A stretch of DNA of 64,000 nt, taken from assembly GCF_002240355.1 (NCBI RefSeq), contig NZ_CP016353.1:1848501-1912500 (forward strand). Direction: 5' to 3'. The DNA comes from Prauserella marina. GTDB taxonomy: Bacteria > Actinomycetota > Actinomycetes > Mycobacteriales > Pseudonocardiaceae. Shown piece after piece: positions 44,246 to 53,690 of this stretch; within the stretch, counting starts at the first letter, position 1; the number at the start of each line of letters is the position of its first letter. The notes beneath the pieces are model-generated. The model had not been told where the DNA came from, made no database searches, and worked only from the letters and a program-made list of their open reading frames with translations. Made by a program: the position numbers and the translations under genes.

Positions 44246-46021
44246 TCAGCGGACCAACCGGCGGGTGATGCGACGAACGGCTGACGAACGGCGGGCCGAC
44301 CACGATGAGTGGCCGAGGTCACGTCCCATCGCCGCTCGGTCGGCGAACGGGGATTTCCGGTGTTCGTGCAGGTGGAGACGGAGCATGGCGGCCGTCGACC
44401 ACGGTGGTGGCCTGCCGAACAGCGAGACCACGATCATCGTCGCGAACGCGAGCGGCACCGACCACGGCGCGGGCTGGACGAGCAGGATCGCGATCCAGCC
44501 GTGTACCGGCGGGTTGATGACGCTCAGCAGGAACGCGCCCGAACTGCCGAGCAGACCGACGGCGACCCCGGCGATCGCGCCCGGCGCGGTGAGCCGTGAC
44601 CACCAGATACCGAGTACGAGAAGCGGGCAGAAGGTCGAAGCCGCGACGGTGAATCCCCAGGTGACAAGCGTTCCCGCGTCGAAACGGGCGGCGGGAAGCG
44701 CCAGCAGTACGACGATGACCGCGGCGCCGACCACCGCGACCCTGAGCTGGCGAAGGCCGCCGGGGACGAGGTCGTGCGAGATCGCGCCCGACACCACCAG
44801 CAATAGCCCAAGCGACGTCGCGAGGAAGGCGGCGAACGCGCCTGCCGTGAGCAGGCCGGTGAACAGGGTGCCAGCGGAGCCGTCGTCGACCTGGGCCGGT
44901 AGCGCCACCACCGCACTGTCGGTTGCGCCGGATAGGTAGAGCTGCGGCACGAGCACCCTGCCGAGCACGCCGTAGATACCCGGAAAAAGATAGAAGACGC
45001 TGAGCAACGCGACGGTGATCGCCGCCGTGCGGCGCGCGGCCCTCCCATCGGGGCTGGTGTGGAACCGCATGATCACGTGCGGCAGGCCCATCGTGCCGAG
45101 CATGGTCGCGATCAGCACCGCCCAGGTTCCCAGCAGGGGGTGCCCTTCGTCGTGCAGGTCGAGCAGTGGCCGCTCCCAGCCCGGCGCGCCTGGCGCCGAT
45201 TCGCCGAGTACCTGCGGAACCCTGCCGCCCTCCGGGAAGACGACGGTTTCGCCTGCCGGGATCTGCCACTGTCCTTCTTGGACTGTTCTGGTGCCGCCAT
45301 CGGTTTCGACGACCCGAACCCCTTGTGGCACTTCGAGTGTCGCCCCCACCCGGAACTGCACCGTGGTCTCTTCGGCGAAATGCGTGAACTCGACGGGATG
45401 CACCGCCTCGTCGCGCACGCCGGGACCGGCCTGCACCAGCAGCCAGATCGCGGGGATGATGAACAGCAGCAGTTTGAACACGAACTGGAACGCCTGGACG
45501 TAGGTCGCCGCGCGCATGCCGCCGAGCGCGAGCGTCGCGCTCACCGCCGCACCCGAGATCGCGACCCCGACCCAGTACGGGGTGCCGCTGACGACGCTGA
45601 GCACGAGACCGGCCGTGCGGAACTGCGGGACGAGGTACAGCGCGCCGATGACGAGCACCACGATCGCGGCGAGCTTGCGCAGCGAGGGCGAGGCGAGCCG
45701 TGCCTCGGCGAAGTCGGGGACGGTCAGCGCGCCGGAACGGCGCATGGGGGCCGCGACGAGCGCGAGCATCGCGATGTAGCCCGCGGTGAACCCCACGGGA
45801 AACCACAGCGACCCGACGCCGTCCTTCACCACGAGCCCGGCGACACCCAGAAACGACGCCGCCGAAAGGTATTCGCCGGAGACCGCCGCCGAATTCAGCA
45901 GCGGGGAGACCCTGCGGGAGGCGACGAGGAAGTCCGACGTGGTGCGCATCGCCGCCACGCCGCGCAGCCCGATCAGCAGCGTGACGAGCACGACCGGTGC
46001 GACGGCGAAGGCGACGATCAT
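44246..46021 (-). CDS. Second SSS-family solute symporter with a large extracytoplasmic insertion
   Basis: 591 residues. Core motifs match the ActP paralogue (TSDFLVASRRVSPLLNSAAV, GEYLSAASFLGVAGLV, LGGMRAATYVQAFQFVFKLL, GTMGLPHVIMRFHTSPDGR). Between two helices, residues about 201-297 form a hydrophilic, beta-rich insertion (EETTVQFRVGATLEVPQGVR, QWQIPAGETVVFPEGG). It is the last gene of a four-gene coupled operon with a LytS/LytTR system; each neighbouring pair overlaps by 4 nt. The substrate is probably a short organic acid. Confidence 0.88.
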   Translation of the reverse strand: MIVAFAVAPVVLVTLLIGLRGVAAMRTTSDFLVASRRVSPLLNSAAVSGEYLSAASFLGVAGLVVKDGVGSLWFPVGFTAGYIAMLALVAAPMRRSGALTVPDFAEARLASPSLRKLAAIVVLVIGALYLVPQFRTAGLVLSVVSGTPYWVGVAISGAAVSATLALGGMRAATYVQAFQFVFKLLLFIIPAIWLLVQAGPGVRDEAVHPVEFTHFAEETTVQFRVGATLEVPQGVRVVETDGGTRTVQEGQWQIPAGETVVFPEGGRVPQVLGESAPGAPGWERPLLDLHDEGHPLLGTWAVLIATMLGTMGLPHVIMRFHTSPDGRAARRTAAITVALLSVFYLFPGIYGVLGRVLVPQLYLSGATDSAVVALPAQVDDGSAGTLFTGLLTAGAFAAFLATSLGLLLVVSGAISHDLVPGGLRQLRVAVVGAAVIVVLLALPAARFDAGTLVTWGFTVAASTFCPLLVLGIWWSRLTAPGAIAGVAVGLLGSSGAFLLSVINPPVHGWIAILLVQPAPWSVPLAFATMIVVSLFGRPPPWSTAAMLRLHLHEHRKSPFADRAAMGRDLGHSSWSARRSSAVRRITRRLVR

Positions 46022-46443
46022 CCGGTGTTCCCAGGCCCGGTGCTTCCGGCTTCTCCAAAATCAGTGGAATCGGCGGTGCCTTCGGAGTCACGGTCCGAAT
46101 CGGACTCGGCCGACTCGACCTTGCGCAGATGCCAGAACGCGAGCGCGACCATGGCTGGAAACGGAACGGCGACGGGCGCGAGCCAGGACACCGGGATGCC
46201 GAACAGCCGCACCTCGTCGAGGGAAGGCAGAGCCGAAAGCAACAGCGGAAGCCCGAAAATCAGCGCGAACAGCATGGCCAGCGTCGCGGCGGCCAGCCGC
46301 AACTGGCGCCGGTACAACGCGAACGCGCGCGGCGCTTCCGCCGGATCGAGGATGGTGGGCCGCCACGGACCTCGGTACCGGCGGCGCGCGTGCGCGAGTC
46401 TCGTCTGCGGGCTGGTCACCGCGACCCTGCGGCCTGTGCTCAT
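46018..46443 (-). CDS. Small two-helix membrane protein, symporter partner
   Basis: 141 residues with two helices (LRLAAATLAMLFALIFGLPLLL and SWLAPVAVPFPAMVALAFW) and charged ends. It has the same layout and position as DUF485 proteins next to SSS symporters, but lower similarity. The acidic C-terminal tail (SAESDSDRDSEG) differs from the other copy. It overlaps the symporter start and the response-regulator stop by 4 nt each. Confidence 0.78.
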   Translation of the reverse strand: MSTGRRVAVTSPQTRLAHARRRYRGPWRPTILDPAEAPRAFALYRRQLRLAAATLAMLFALIFGLPLLLSALPSLDEVRLFGIPVSWLAPVAVPFPAMVALAFWHLRKVESAESDSDRDSEGTADSTDFGEAGSTGPGNTG

Positions 46444-47210
46444 GAGCTCTGGTCGAATTCTCCGCGCTGAGCGGCCCTCAGCAATCGTTCCCTGAGTTCG
46501 CGGGCATGCCTGCGGCTGACCGGCACGTCGCCGATGTCGGTGTGCGCGAGCAGCCCGCCCGCCGAATCGCTGCGCAGTTCCCGCACCGCGCCGAGCGCGA
46601 CGAGGAAGCCGCGGTGGGTGCGCACGAAACCCGCGCTCTCCCAGTACTCCTCAAGTCGCGAGATGGGCATGCGCACGAGGTGAACGCCCGAGGCGGCGTG
46701 CAGCCTGACGTAGTCACCGTGTGCCTCGACGAACCGCACGTCGCTTCGCCGGACGTAGCGGGTACGCCCAGCCGATTCCACCGGCAGCGCGGCCATCGCG
46801 TCCGGTGCGGGCCGGTTCTGCGGCTGGGTTTCGGCCGGCGCGATGCGGCCGACCCTGGCGAGGGCGTCGGCGAGCCGCTCGGGGCGCACGGGCTTGAGCA
46901 GGTAGTCGACGGCGCCGAGCCCGAAGGCCGCGACGGCGTGCTCGTCGTAGGCGGTGACGAACACCAGCACCGGCGGGGTCGCGAGCTTGTTCAGCAGCGA
47001 ACCCAGTTCGAGGCCGTCGAGTCCCGGCATCGAGATGTCGAGGAACACGGCGTCGAACCGGCTGTCGCGCATCAATCTCAGCGCGCTCAGCGGATCGCCT
47101 GCCCCGGTGACCTCGGCGACCTCCGGCGCCTCGCGCAGCATGCCGCACAGGTCGCCGAGCGCGGCGGGGACGTCGTCGACGGCGAGTACGCGCAGTCCTG
47201 CCTCTTTCAC
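46440..47210 (-). CDS. LytTR-family response regulator
   Basis: 256 residues from the GTG that overlaps the kinase stop (GTGA). Receiver domain: AVDDVPAALGDL, phospho-acceptor Asp in VFLDISMPGLDG, Thr in VTAYDEHAVAAF and Lys in DYLLKPVRPE. LytTR DNA-binding domain: YVRRSDVRFVEAHGDYVRLH, EYWESAGFVRTHRGFLVAL, PVSRRHARELRERL. It likely senses substrate availability through the LytS-type kinase and controls the symporter genes in the same operon, as in BtsSR/YpdAB-type pyruvate sensing (analogy, not shown here). Confidence 0.92.
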   Translation of the reverse strand: MKEAGLRVLAVDDVPAALGDLCGMLREAPEVAEVTGAGDPLSALRLMRDSRFDAVFLDISMPGLDGLELGSLLNKLATPPVLVFVTAYDEHAVAAFGLGAVDYLLKPVRPERLADALARVGRIAPAETQPQNRPAPDAMAALPVESAGRTRYVRRSDVRFVEAHGDYVRLHAASGVHLVRMPISRLEEYWESAGFVRTHRGFLVALGAVRELRSDSAGGLLAHTDIGDVPVSRRHARELRERLLRAAQRGEFDQSS

Positions 47211-48286
47211 GGAACCACCCCCGGCTGGAAGCGCGGAACTCTCACGAGCACCCTCGTGCCCTCGTCTTCCGCGGTTTCGACGACGAGGCCGAACCACGGT
47301 CCGTACACATTGCGCAGCCTGCGGTCGACATTGGCCAATCCCATGCTCGTCGACGCCCCTTCTCCGGCCAGCAGCGCGCTGGCTTTCTCCGGAGCCATGC
47401 CGACGCCGTCGTCTTCGACGCTGAGCAGGCAGTCCGAGCCCTCCGCCTCGCCGAGTACGTGCACGGTTCCGCCTTCGGCTCTGCGTTCGATTCCGTGGCG
47501 CACGGCGTTCTCCACGATCGGTTGCAGCACGAGAAACGGGATCGCCACCGCGAGCACCTCGGGCGCGACCCTGATCTGTACGCGCAGCCGGTCGCCGAGC
47601 ACGGCCCGCTGCAACGCCAGGTAGGTCTCGATGGCGTGAAACTCGTCGGCGACGGTGGTGTATTCGCCGTGGCTGGCGAGGCTGTATCTGATGTAGTCGG
47701 CGAAGTCCAGCATCAGCTCCCGCGACCGGTCGGGATCGGAGCGAACGAAGCTCGCGATGACGGTCAGCGCGTTGTACACGAAGTGCGGCGAGATCTCCGC
47801 CCGCAGCGCCCTCAGTTCGGCCTCGGCCGCCTGCTCGGCCGATTCCTCAAGGTGACTGCGTTCGAGAGCGGCCACGAGCAGGTTCGCGACCTCACGCAAC
47901 GCGGTCATGCGTGAGGTTCCGGCGACGACGAGTACTCCGGCGAGTTCGTCGTGCACGACGAGCGGCACCGCGACGACCTCGGCGCGCCTGCACCGGCTCT
48001 CGGTGTGCAGCACTTCCTCGACCATGGCCGCGGTGTCGATGTCGGGAGGAAGGGCGCCCGCGGTGACCAGCTCCCCGGTGAGGTCGGTGAGCCCGATGCC
48101 GTCCGCGGCGAGGAGCCGCCGGATACCCCTTGCCGCGGACCGGGCGCGCGGTCCGGCGAGGCCGTCGGCGAGGTCGTCGGAGACGTGCCGGGCCATCTCC
48201 AGCACCGTGGCCGGATCGCGGACCCGCCGCGACCAGGCCGGCCCCCTGTGGGTGCCCGGGTCAGCGGGCTCGGCTGGCACCGGCAT
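47207..48286 (-). CDS. LytS-type sensor histidine kinase with GAF domain, no membrane helices
   Basis: 359 residues. N-terminal GAF-like domain (about 25-160: RRLLAADGIGLTDLTGE, VVAVPLVVHDELAGVLVVAG), His-kinase domain with ISPHFVYNALTVIASFVRSD (phospho-His in PHFVYN), IPFLVLQPIVENAVRHGIE and an ATPase DDGVGMAPEKA box. There is no transmembrane segment, unlike LytS/BtsS, so it may sense an intracellular ligand. First gene of the four-gene symporter operon. Confidence 0.9.
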   Translation of the reverse strand: MPVPAEPADPGTHRGPAWSRRVRDPATVLEMARHVSDDLADGLAGPRARSAARGIRRLLAADGIGLTDLTGELVTAGALPPDIDTAAMVEEVLHTESRCRRAEVVAVPLVVHDELAGVLVVAGTSRMTALREVANLLVAALERSHLEESAEQAAEAELRALRAEISPHFVYNALTVIASFVRSDPDRSRELMLDFADYIRYSLASHGEYTTVADEFHAIETYLALQRAVLGDRLRVQIRVAPEVLAVAIPFLVLQPIVENAVRHGIERRAEGGTVHVLGEAEGSDCLLSVEDDGVGMAPEKASALLAGEGASTSMGLANVDRRLRNVYGPWFGLVVETAEDEGTRVLVRVPRFQPGVVP

Positions 48287-48480
48287 GCACGCTCCCAGCG
48301 TTGGTGGCGGGCTGATGGGGTAACGAATCTAACCCCGGGTCACTCTCGTGTCCGGGGTGCCCCTTTTTTCCGGGGCGCTCGATGAGACTCGAAGGGACGA
48401 TGACAAACCGGATAAATACCGTGTTTGATGGGTGTCCGTCGAGAGCTGAACCGCCCATAATGGGTAGTGGTGATGCCGGT

Positions 48481-48765
48481 ATGGCACTTCATGACGAAGA
48501 ACAGCGACAGCTGGCCGAGATCGAACGCAAGCTTGCGGAGGACGATCCGCAGCTCGCGCAGAAGCTGACGAGGCTGCGACCGTTCGGGACGCCGAGAGCG
48601 GGCCTCGCGCTGCTCACCATGTTCGCCTCTTTCGTGCTGGGGCTTGCCATCGTGGCCATCGGAGCCGAGGTGGGTTCGTTCGTGCTCGGCATCATCGGCA
48701 TCGTGCTCGCGGTCGGGCTGCCGACTGTGCTCATCTGGAGGTTGTGGCTGCGCCGTCTTCGCTGA
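48481..48765 (+). CDS. DUF3040 small membrane protein
   Basis: 94 residues: MALHDEEQRQLAEIERKLAE, DPQLAQKL, then two helices (GLALLTMFASFVLGLAIVAI and FVLGIIGIVLAVGLPTVLIW) and a basic end. This is the DUF3040 pattern widespread in actinobacteria, function unknown. Start ATG at the family-conserved MALHDEEQR. The region upstream contains AT-rich GATAAATACC, a possible -10. Confidence 0.9.
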   Translation: MALHDEEQRQLAEIERKLAEDDPQLAQKLTRLRPFGTPRAGLALLTMFASFVLGLAIVAIGAEVGSFVLGIIGIVLAVGLPTVLIWRLWLRRLR

Positions 48766-48882
48766 GCCGTGACCGGTGCTCGCGGGTCTGTTCGATCACG
48801 AACCGGCCGCCGGTGGCGCGGCCTCAGTAAAATCACCCCGTGCTGAGCCGAAACTGTGCCTGAACGGAGGGCTGCGCAACCC

Positions 48883-50313
48883 ATGACCACGCCCTCGGAG
48901 AGTCCCGGTAGCCCGGAGACGCCAGAGACTCCAGAGACGCCGAAGACCGAATCCCCGGAATCCGGTGCGGGACAGGCCCGCTCCTCGTTACTGCGCCGTC
49001 CCTCCTGGCCGGAGTGGCGCAGGGTCACCGACGTCCTGCGCATGGAAACGGTCGGCGGGATGTTGCTGCTCGCCGGTGCCATCGTGGCACTGGTGTGGGC
49101 CAACTCGCCGTGGTCGGAGTCCTACCAGGAGTTGCGGGAGCTGACGTTCGGGCCTTCCGCCCTGCACCTGGACCTCTCCGTGTCGGCGTGGGCCTCCGAC
49201 GGCCTGCTGGCGATCTTCTTCTTCGTCGTCGGCCTCGAACTCAAACGCGAGTTCGTCGCCGGTGACCTGCGCGATCCGCGCAGGGCCGCGGTGCCGGTCG
49301 TCGCCGCGCTCGGCGGCGTCGCCATCCCGGCGCTGATCTACGTCGTGATCAACCTCGGCCAGGGCGACGCGCTGCGTGGCTGGGCCATTCCCACCGCGAC
49401 CGACATCGCCTTCGCCGTCGCCGTGCTCGCGGTGCTCGGCAAGTTCCTGCCCTCGGCGCTGCGGATGTTCCTGCTCACCCTCGCCGTCGTCGACGACCTC
49501 GTCGCGATCACGATCATCGCGCTCTTCTACACCGACGAACTCTCGTTGCTGCCGCTGGTGCTGTCGCTGGCGGTGATCGCCGTCTTCGGTCTGCTCGTCC
49601 AGCGCCGGATCCGTTCATGGTGGCTGCTGGTGCCGCTCGCGGTGACGGCGTGGGCACTGCTGCACGCCTCCGGCGTGCACGCCACGGTCGCGGGTGTGCT
49701 GCTCGGTTTCACCGTCCCCGTGCTGTGCAAGAAGGGCGAGGACACCCCGATGGCCGAGCGGTTCGAACACCGCATCCGCCCGTTGTCGGCGGGCTTCGCC
49801 GTGCCCGTCTTCGCGATGATGGCGGCGGGGGTGGCCATCGGCGGGCTCGACGGGCTCGGGCGGGTCTTCACCGACACGGTGGCCATCGGCATCGTCGCCG
49901 GGCTGCTGCTCGGCAAGTTCATCGGCATCCTCGGCGCCACGTATCTGATGAGCCGGTTCACCAAGGCCGAGGTCGACAGCGGGCTGGCCTGGATCGACGT
50001 GGCGGGGATGGCGGTGCTCGGCGGGATCGGCTTCACCGTCTCGCTCCTGGTCGGCGACCTCTCCTTCGGCGCGGGAACCGAGCGCGACGAGCACGTGAAG
50101 ATCGCGGTGCTCGCGGGCTCGCTGTTGTCGGCACTGGTCGCCGCGGTGATCCTGCGCTGGCGCAACAAGGTCTACCGTGCGATCCACGAACAGGAGACAC
50201 GGGATGCCGACGACAACGGCATTCCCGATGTCTTCGAGGAGCCCGGTTCCCCTGAGCCACCGGGCCCCGCGCTGAGTTCGGGCACCGCCTCCGATCACGG
50301 GCGCAGGTCGTAG
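48883..50313 (+). CDS. nhaA: Na+/H+ antiporter NhaA
   Basis: 476 residues with a disordered Pro/Glu/Thr N-terminus (about 1-45), then 11-12 helices. NhaA landmarks: [56 protein letters not shown] and [20 protein letters not shown] with the paired Asp that bind sodium. ATG chosen with GGAGGG about 12 nt upstream; a GTG at 48856 is possible. Its 3' end overlaps the convergent glycosyltransferase gene by 19 bp. Confidence 0.93.
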   Translation: MTTPSESPGSPETPETPETPKTESPESGAGQARSSLLRRPSWPEWRRVTDVLRMETVGGMLLLAGAIVALVWANSPWSESYQELRELTFGPSALHLDLSVSAWASDGLLAIFFFVVGLELKREFVAGDLRDPRRAAVPVVAALGGVAIPALIYVVINLGQGDALRGWAIPTATDIAFAVAVLAVLGKFLPSALRMFLLTLAVVDDLVAITIIALFYTDELSLLPLVLSLAVIAVFGLLVQRRIRSWWLLVPLAVTAWALLHASGVHATVAGVLLGFTVPVLCKKGEDTPMAERFEHRIRPLSAGFAVPVFAMMAAGVAIGGLDGLGRVFTDTVAIGIVAGLLLGKFIGILGATYLMSRFTKAEVDSGLAWIDVAGMAVLGGIGFTVSLLVGDLSFGAGTERDEHVKIAVLAGSLLSALVAAVILRWRNKVYRAIHEQETRDADDNGIPDVFEEPGSPEPPGPALSSGTASDHGRRS

Positions 50314-52154
50314 ACGGTCTGCCCGCCGACGTGGGTGGGGGTGAAGTGCGCCGCCACCCACGTCGCGATCTCGCTCGAACCGGTGGGACCCCGCGTGCCG
50401 CCCGTTTGCCCGGCACTGGCGAGGTAGTACCCGATCCGGCCCTCCGCGACGTAACGCTGGAACTCGGCGAGCGTGGGGGCAGGGTCGTTCCCGCTCCAGC
50501 CGCCGATGCCCAGCACGGCTTTTCCGCTGCCGATGGCGAGCCTGCTCGCCGCCTGAGCGCCCTGGGTCGCCGCCGCCCAGGTGGTGTTCGTGGTCGACAG
50601 CAGCGCGGTCACCGCCCCGTCGGACGGGGATTCACCGTCAGGCCGTGATCTCGCCGTGTTCTCGGGGCCGGACGAGGGGATCGATCCGCCGTGCGGCGCC
50701 GCGGCAGTGGCCAGCGCGTAGGCTCCGCTGCCCAGCCCGGTCACGAGCACGGCGGAGGCCGCGAGGACGGTCGTGAACCTCCGGAACCCGTGCGCCCCCG
50801 CGGCGAGCGCGCTCGCCACCAGCACGGTGAGGACCAGCAACGTCCAGCGCAGGAGGGAAACGAAGCCGGGCGCGTCGTTCTTCGCGGTCTCCAGGTTCGG
50901 CAGCAGTACGAAGGCCCACACTCCCGTAGCGGCGACCATCGCGGCGAGTGCCAGCCTCGCGGGCCGGTTGTGCCTTCCCCGCCACAACGCGTGCCCGCTG
51001 ATGGCGGTGACGGCGGCCAGCGCTGGCGCGAGCGCCACCCCGTAGTACGGGTGCACGATCCCGCCCATGAAGCTGAACACGGCCCCGGTGACCACGATCC
51101 AGCCGCCCCACAGCAACAGAGCCGTCCTGGCGCCGTCGCTCGCTCCCGCTCGCCGCGTGAACCACAGCCCGGCGCACAGCCCGATCAGCGCGGCTGGCAG
51201 CAGCCAGGAGATCTCCGGCCCGAACCCGGCTCCGAACAACCTGGTCAGTCCCGCGTCGCCGCCGAAACTTCCGCCGCCGCCCGTCCCGCCGCCGGGTGCG
51301 CCGCCGATGAAGCCGGAACCGCCGATCAGCCTTCCCGCGCCGTTGTAGCCGATGGCCAGCTCCAGCATGCTGTTGTCCGTTGAGCCACCGATGTAGGGAC
51401 GCGCGTCCTGCGGCCACAGGTCGACGAGCGCGATGAACCAGCCTGCCGACACCGCGACGGCAGCGGCGGCCCCGAGCAGGTGCGCCAGCCGCTTGCCCAG
51501 CGTCGCCGGCGCGGCTACGAGATAGACGAGCACGAACGCGGGCAGCACGAGAAACGCCTGCAGCATCTTGGTGAGAAAGGCGAACCCGATCGCGGCACCG
51601 GCCAGCGCCAGCCACCTCGGACTGGCGTTCTCGGTCGCCCTCACCACGCAGTAGGCCCCCGCGATCAGCAACAACACGAGCAGGGCGTCGGGGTTGTTGT
51701 AGCGGAACATCAGCGCCGCGACGGGCGTGAGCGCGAACGCGGCGGCGGCGAGCAGCGCGGGAACGGGACCCGCGCTCCTGCGCACGGTCGCGTTGAGCAG
51801 CCAGACCGCGCCGACACCCATGAGCGCCTGCGGCGCGAGGACCGTGAACGAGGAGAAACCGAACAGCCGCGCGAAGGCCGTCGTCACCCACAGCGAGGCG
51901 GGTGGTTTGTCGACGGTGACGACGTTGCCCGCGTCCAGCGAGCCGAACAGCCACGCCTTCCAGCTCTGCGTGCCGGCCTGCACGGCCGCCGCGTAGTACT
52001 CGTTGCCGAATCCCGACGCGGTCAAATTCCACAGGTACAGCAGCCCTGTCGCCAGCAGCAACGCCGCGAGGGCCTGCCGTTCCCGGCGGTGCCGCCGGCT
52101 CCCGCGTCGCGCGGGCGGCTTGTCTTGGGCTGGTGCGGTGAGGACGGTGGTCAT
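50295..52154 (-). CDS. GT39-like (ArnT/PMT-type) membrane glycosyltransferase
   Basis: 619 residues, about 12 helices. N-terminal [20 protein letters not shown] followed by [19 protein letters not shown], with the DxDKPP-like loop of polyprenyl-phosphate-sugar-dependent GT-C enzymes, then [18 protein letters not shown]. The C-terminal outside domain (from about 500) has a Gly-rich [20 protein letters not shown]. It uses a lipid-linked sugar to modify an exported target. Coupled by a 4-nt overlap to the GT2/GtrA gene upstream, which may make the lipid-linked donor. Confidence 0.87.
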   Translation of the reverse strand: MTTVLTAPAQDKPPARRGSRRHRRERQALAALLLATGLLYLWNLTASGFGNEYYAAAVQAGTQSWKAWLFGSLDAGNVVTVDKPPASLWVTTAFARLFGFSSFTVLAPQALMGVGAVWLLNATVRRSAGPVPALLAAAAFALTPVAALMFRYNNPDALLVLLLIAGAYCVVRATENASPRWLALAGAAIGFAFLTKMLQAFLVLPAFVLVYLVAAPATLGKRLAHLLGAAAAVAVSAGWFIALVDLWPQDARPYIGGSTDNSMLELAIGYNGAGRLIGGSGFIGGAPGGGTGGGGSFGGDAGLTRLFGAGFGPEISWLLPAALIGLCAGLWFTRRAGASDGARTALLLWGGWIVVTGAVFSFMGGIVHPYYGVALAPALAAVTAISGHALWRGRHNRPARLALAAMVAATGVWAFVLLPNLETAKNDAPGFVSLLRWTLLVLTVLVASALAAGAHGFRRFTTVLAASAVLVTGLGSGAYALATAAAPHGGSIPSSGPENTARSRPDGESPSDGAVTALLSTTNTTWAAATQGAQAASRLAIGSGKAVLGIGGWSGNDPAPTLAEFQRYVAEGRIGYYLASAGQTGGTRGPTGSSEIATWVAAHFTPTHVGGQTVYDLRP

Positions 52155-53446
52155 CGAGCCGATTGTTCCTTTGTGGACGGTTCAGCTGCGGTGGGTCGTT
52201 GCCGCGCGGGGTGGAAGACCCAGCCGCGCAACAGCAGGAATCGCAGTACGGTCGCGGCGAGATTGGCTGCGACGAGCACGGCGAGTTCGACCGCGACGGG
52301 CACGCCGTGCCCGCTGGTCACGGCGTGCAGCAGCGCCAGCGATCCGCTCGTGAGCGCGAGTCCGAGCCCGAAGACGAGCAGGCCGTCGAACTGATGCCGT
52401 CCCGCGCGGGAGGAACCGGTGATGCCGAAGGTCAGCCGCCGGTTGGCCGCCGTGTTGCCGACGGCGGTGACGAGCAGCGCGAGCAGGTTCGCCGGCTGCC
52501 CACCCAGCCCCGGCCGCAGCAGCAGGAACAGCGCGAGGTAGGCCAGCGTGCTCGCGGCACCGACGGCGGCGAAGCGCACGAGCTGGGTCGCGAGTCGCGG
52601 CGGAACGCCGGGTGTGCTGACGCTCAGCGGCGCGCGGCCCAGTTGCTCGCGCAGCCTGCCGAAGGGCACCGTGCCGGTCGCCGTTGCTTTCGCGAGCCTC
52701 ACGATGCCCTTGAGATCGGCGACGGCCGTCGCCACGATGTCGACCCGCGAATCCGGGTCGTCGATCCAGTCGACCGGCACCTCGTGGATGCGCAGGCCGC
52801 TGCGCTGGGCGAGCACGAGCAGTTCGGTGTCGAAGAACCAGCCCTCGTCGCGGACGTGGGGCAGCAGCGGGGAGGCGACGTCGGCGCGGATCGCCTTGAA
52901 CCCGCATTGCGCGTCGGAGAACCGGGCGGCAAGCGTTCCGCGCAGCAACAGGTTGTAGCAGCGCGAGACGAGTTCCCGCTTCGGGCCTCGCTCGACCCGC
53001 GCGCCTCTGGCCAGTCTGCTGCCGATCGCGAGGTCGGAGTGTCCCGACAGCAGCGGCGCCACGAGTGGCGCGATGGCGGCGAGGTCGGTCGAGAGGTCGA
53101 CGTCCATGTAGGCGAGTACGGGGGCCTCCGACGCCGACCAGGCCGCGCGCAGCGCCCTGCCCCTTCCTTTCTCCGCGAGGTGCCGCACCCGTACCTCGGT
53201 TAGCTCGGCCGCGAGCGATTCGGCGGCGCGCAGGGTGCCGTCGGTGCTCGCGTTGTCGGCGATGGTGATGCGGAAGCGGTAGGGGAAGGCCGCGACGAGG
53301 TACTCGCGCAGGCGGCGGACGCAGGGTTCGAGGCCGGTTTCCTCGTTGTGGACGGGGATGACGACGTCGAGAACCGGGTCGGCGGCGAGCGGGTCTGGCG
53401 GGTTGGCGGGTTCCCGTTCCCGCCGGGATGGCGTCGTGGCTGTCAT
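52151..53446 (-). CDS. GT2 glycosyltransferase fused to a GtrA-like membrane domain
   Basis: 431 residues. GT-A domain: LDVVIPVHNEETGLEPCVRR, ADNASTDGTLRAAESLA, EKGRGRALRAAW, YMDVDLSTDLAAIAPLV and FSDAQCGFKAIRAD, as in dolichyl/polyprenyl-phosphate sugar synthases. From about 310 a four-helix GtrA domain (LVRFAAVGAASTLAYLALFL, LLALLVTAVGNTAANRRLTF). It probably loads a sugar on polyprenyl-phosphate and flips it for the GT39 partner. Start at MTATTPSRRE is preferred; the frame stays open upstream with no strong ribosome-binding site. Confidence 0.87.
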   Translation of the reverse strand: MTATTPSRREREPANPPDPLAADPVLDVVIPVHNEETGLEPCVRRLREYLVAAFPYRFRITIADNASTDGTLRAAESLAAELTEVRVRHLAEKGRGRALRAAWSASEAPVLAYMDVDLSTDLAAIAPLVAPLLSGHSDLAIGSRLARGARVERGPKRELVSRCYNLLLRGTLAARFSDAQCGFKAIRADVASPLLPHVRDEGWFFDTELLVLAQRSGLRIHEVPVDWIDDPDSRVDIVATAVADLKGIVRLAKATATGTVPFGRLREQLGRAPLSVSTPGVPPRLATQLVRFAAVGAASTLAYLALFLLLRPGLGGQPANLLALLVTAVGNTAANRRLTFGITGSSRAGRHQFDGLLVFGLGLALTSGSLALLHAVTSGHGVPVAVELAVLVAANLAATVLRFLLLRGWVFHPARQRPTAAEPSTKEQSAR

Positions 53447-53690
53447 GCCGGCCACGCTCGCCGCCTGCCCTGTGGCCCCCATGTGACCTGGCTGTGCGCT
53501 CGCTGTGGACCGGCGAACACCCCGCGTACCGGGGGTGTGGGGAGGTCGCTCACGACCGCCATCGGCCCACGTGGGTGACCCGCGGCCGGGCTGTCGTGTC
53601 TCTGGCCTAGACTCGGACATCGGTCCTCTCCTGACCAGCGGTCGGCGGACCGAATCCAGATACCGACACTGTCCCGGCTAGGAGAAAACG

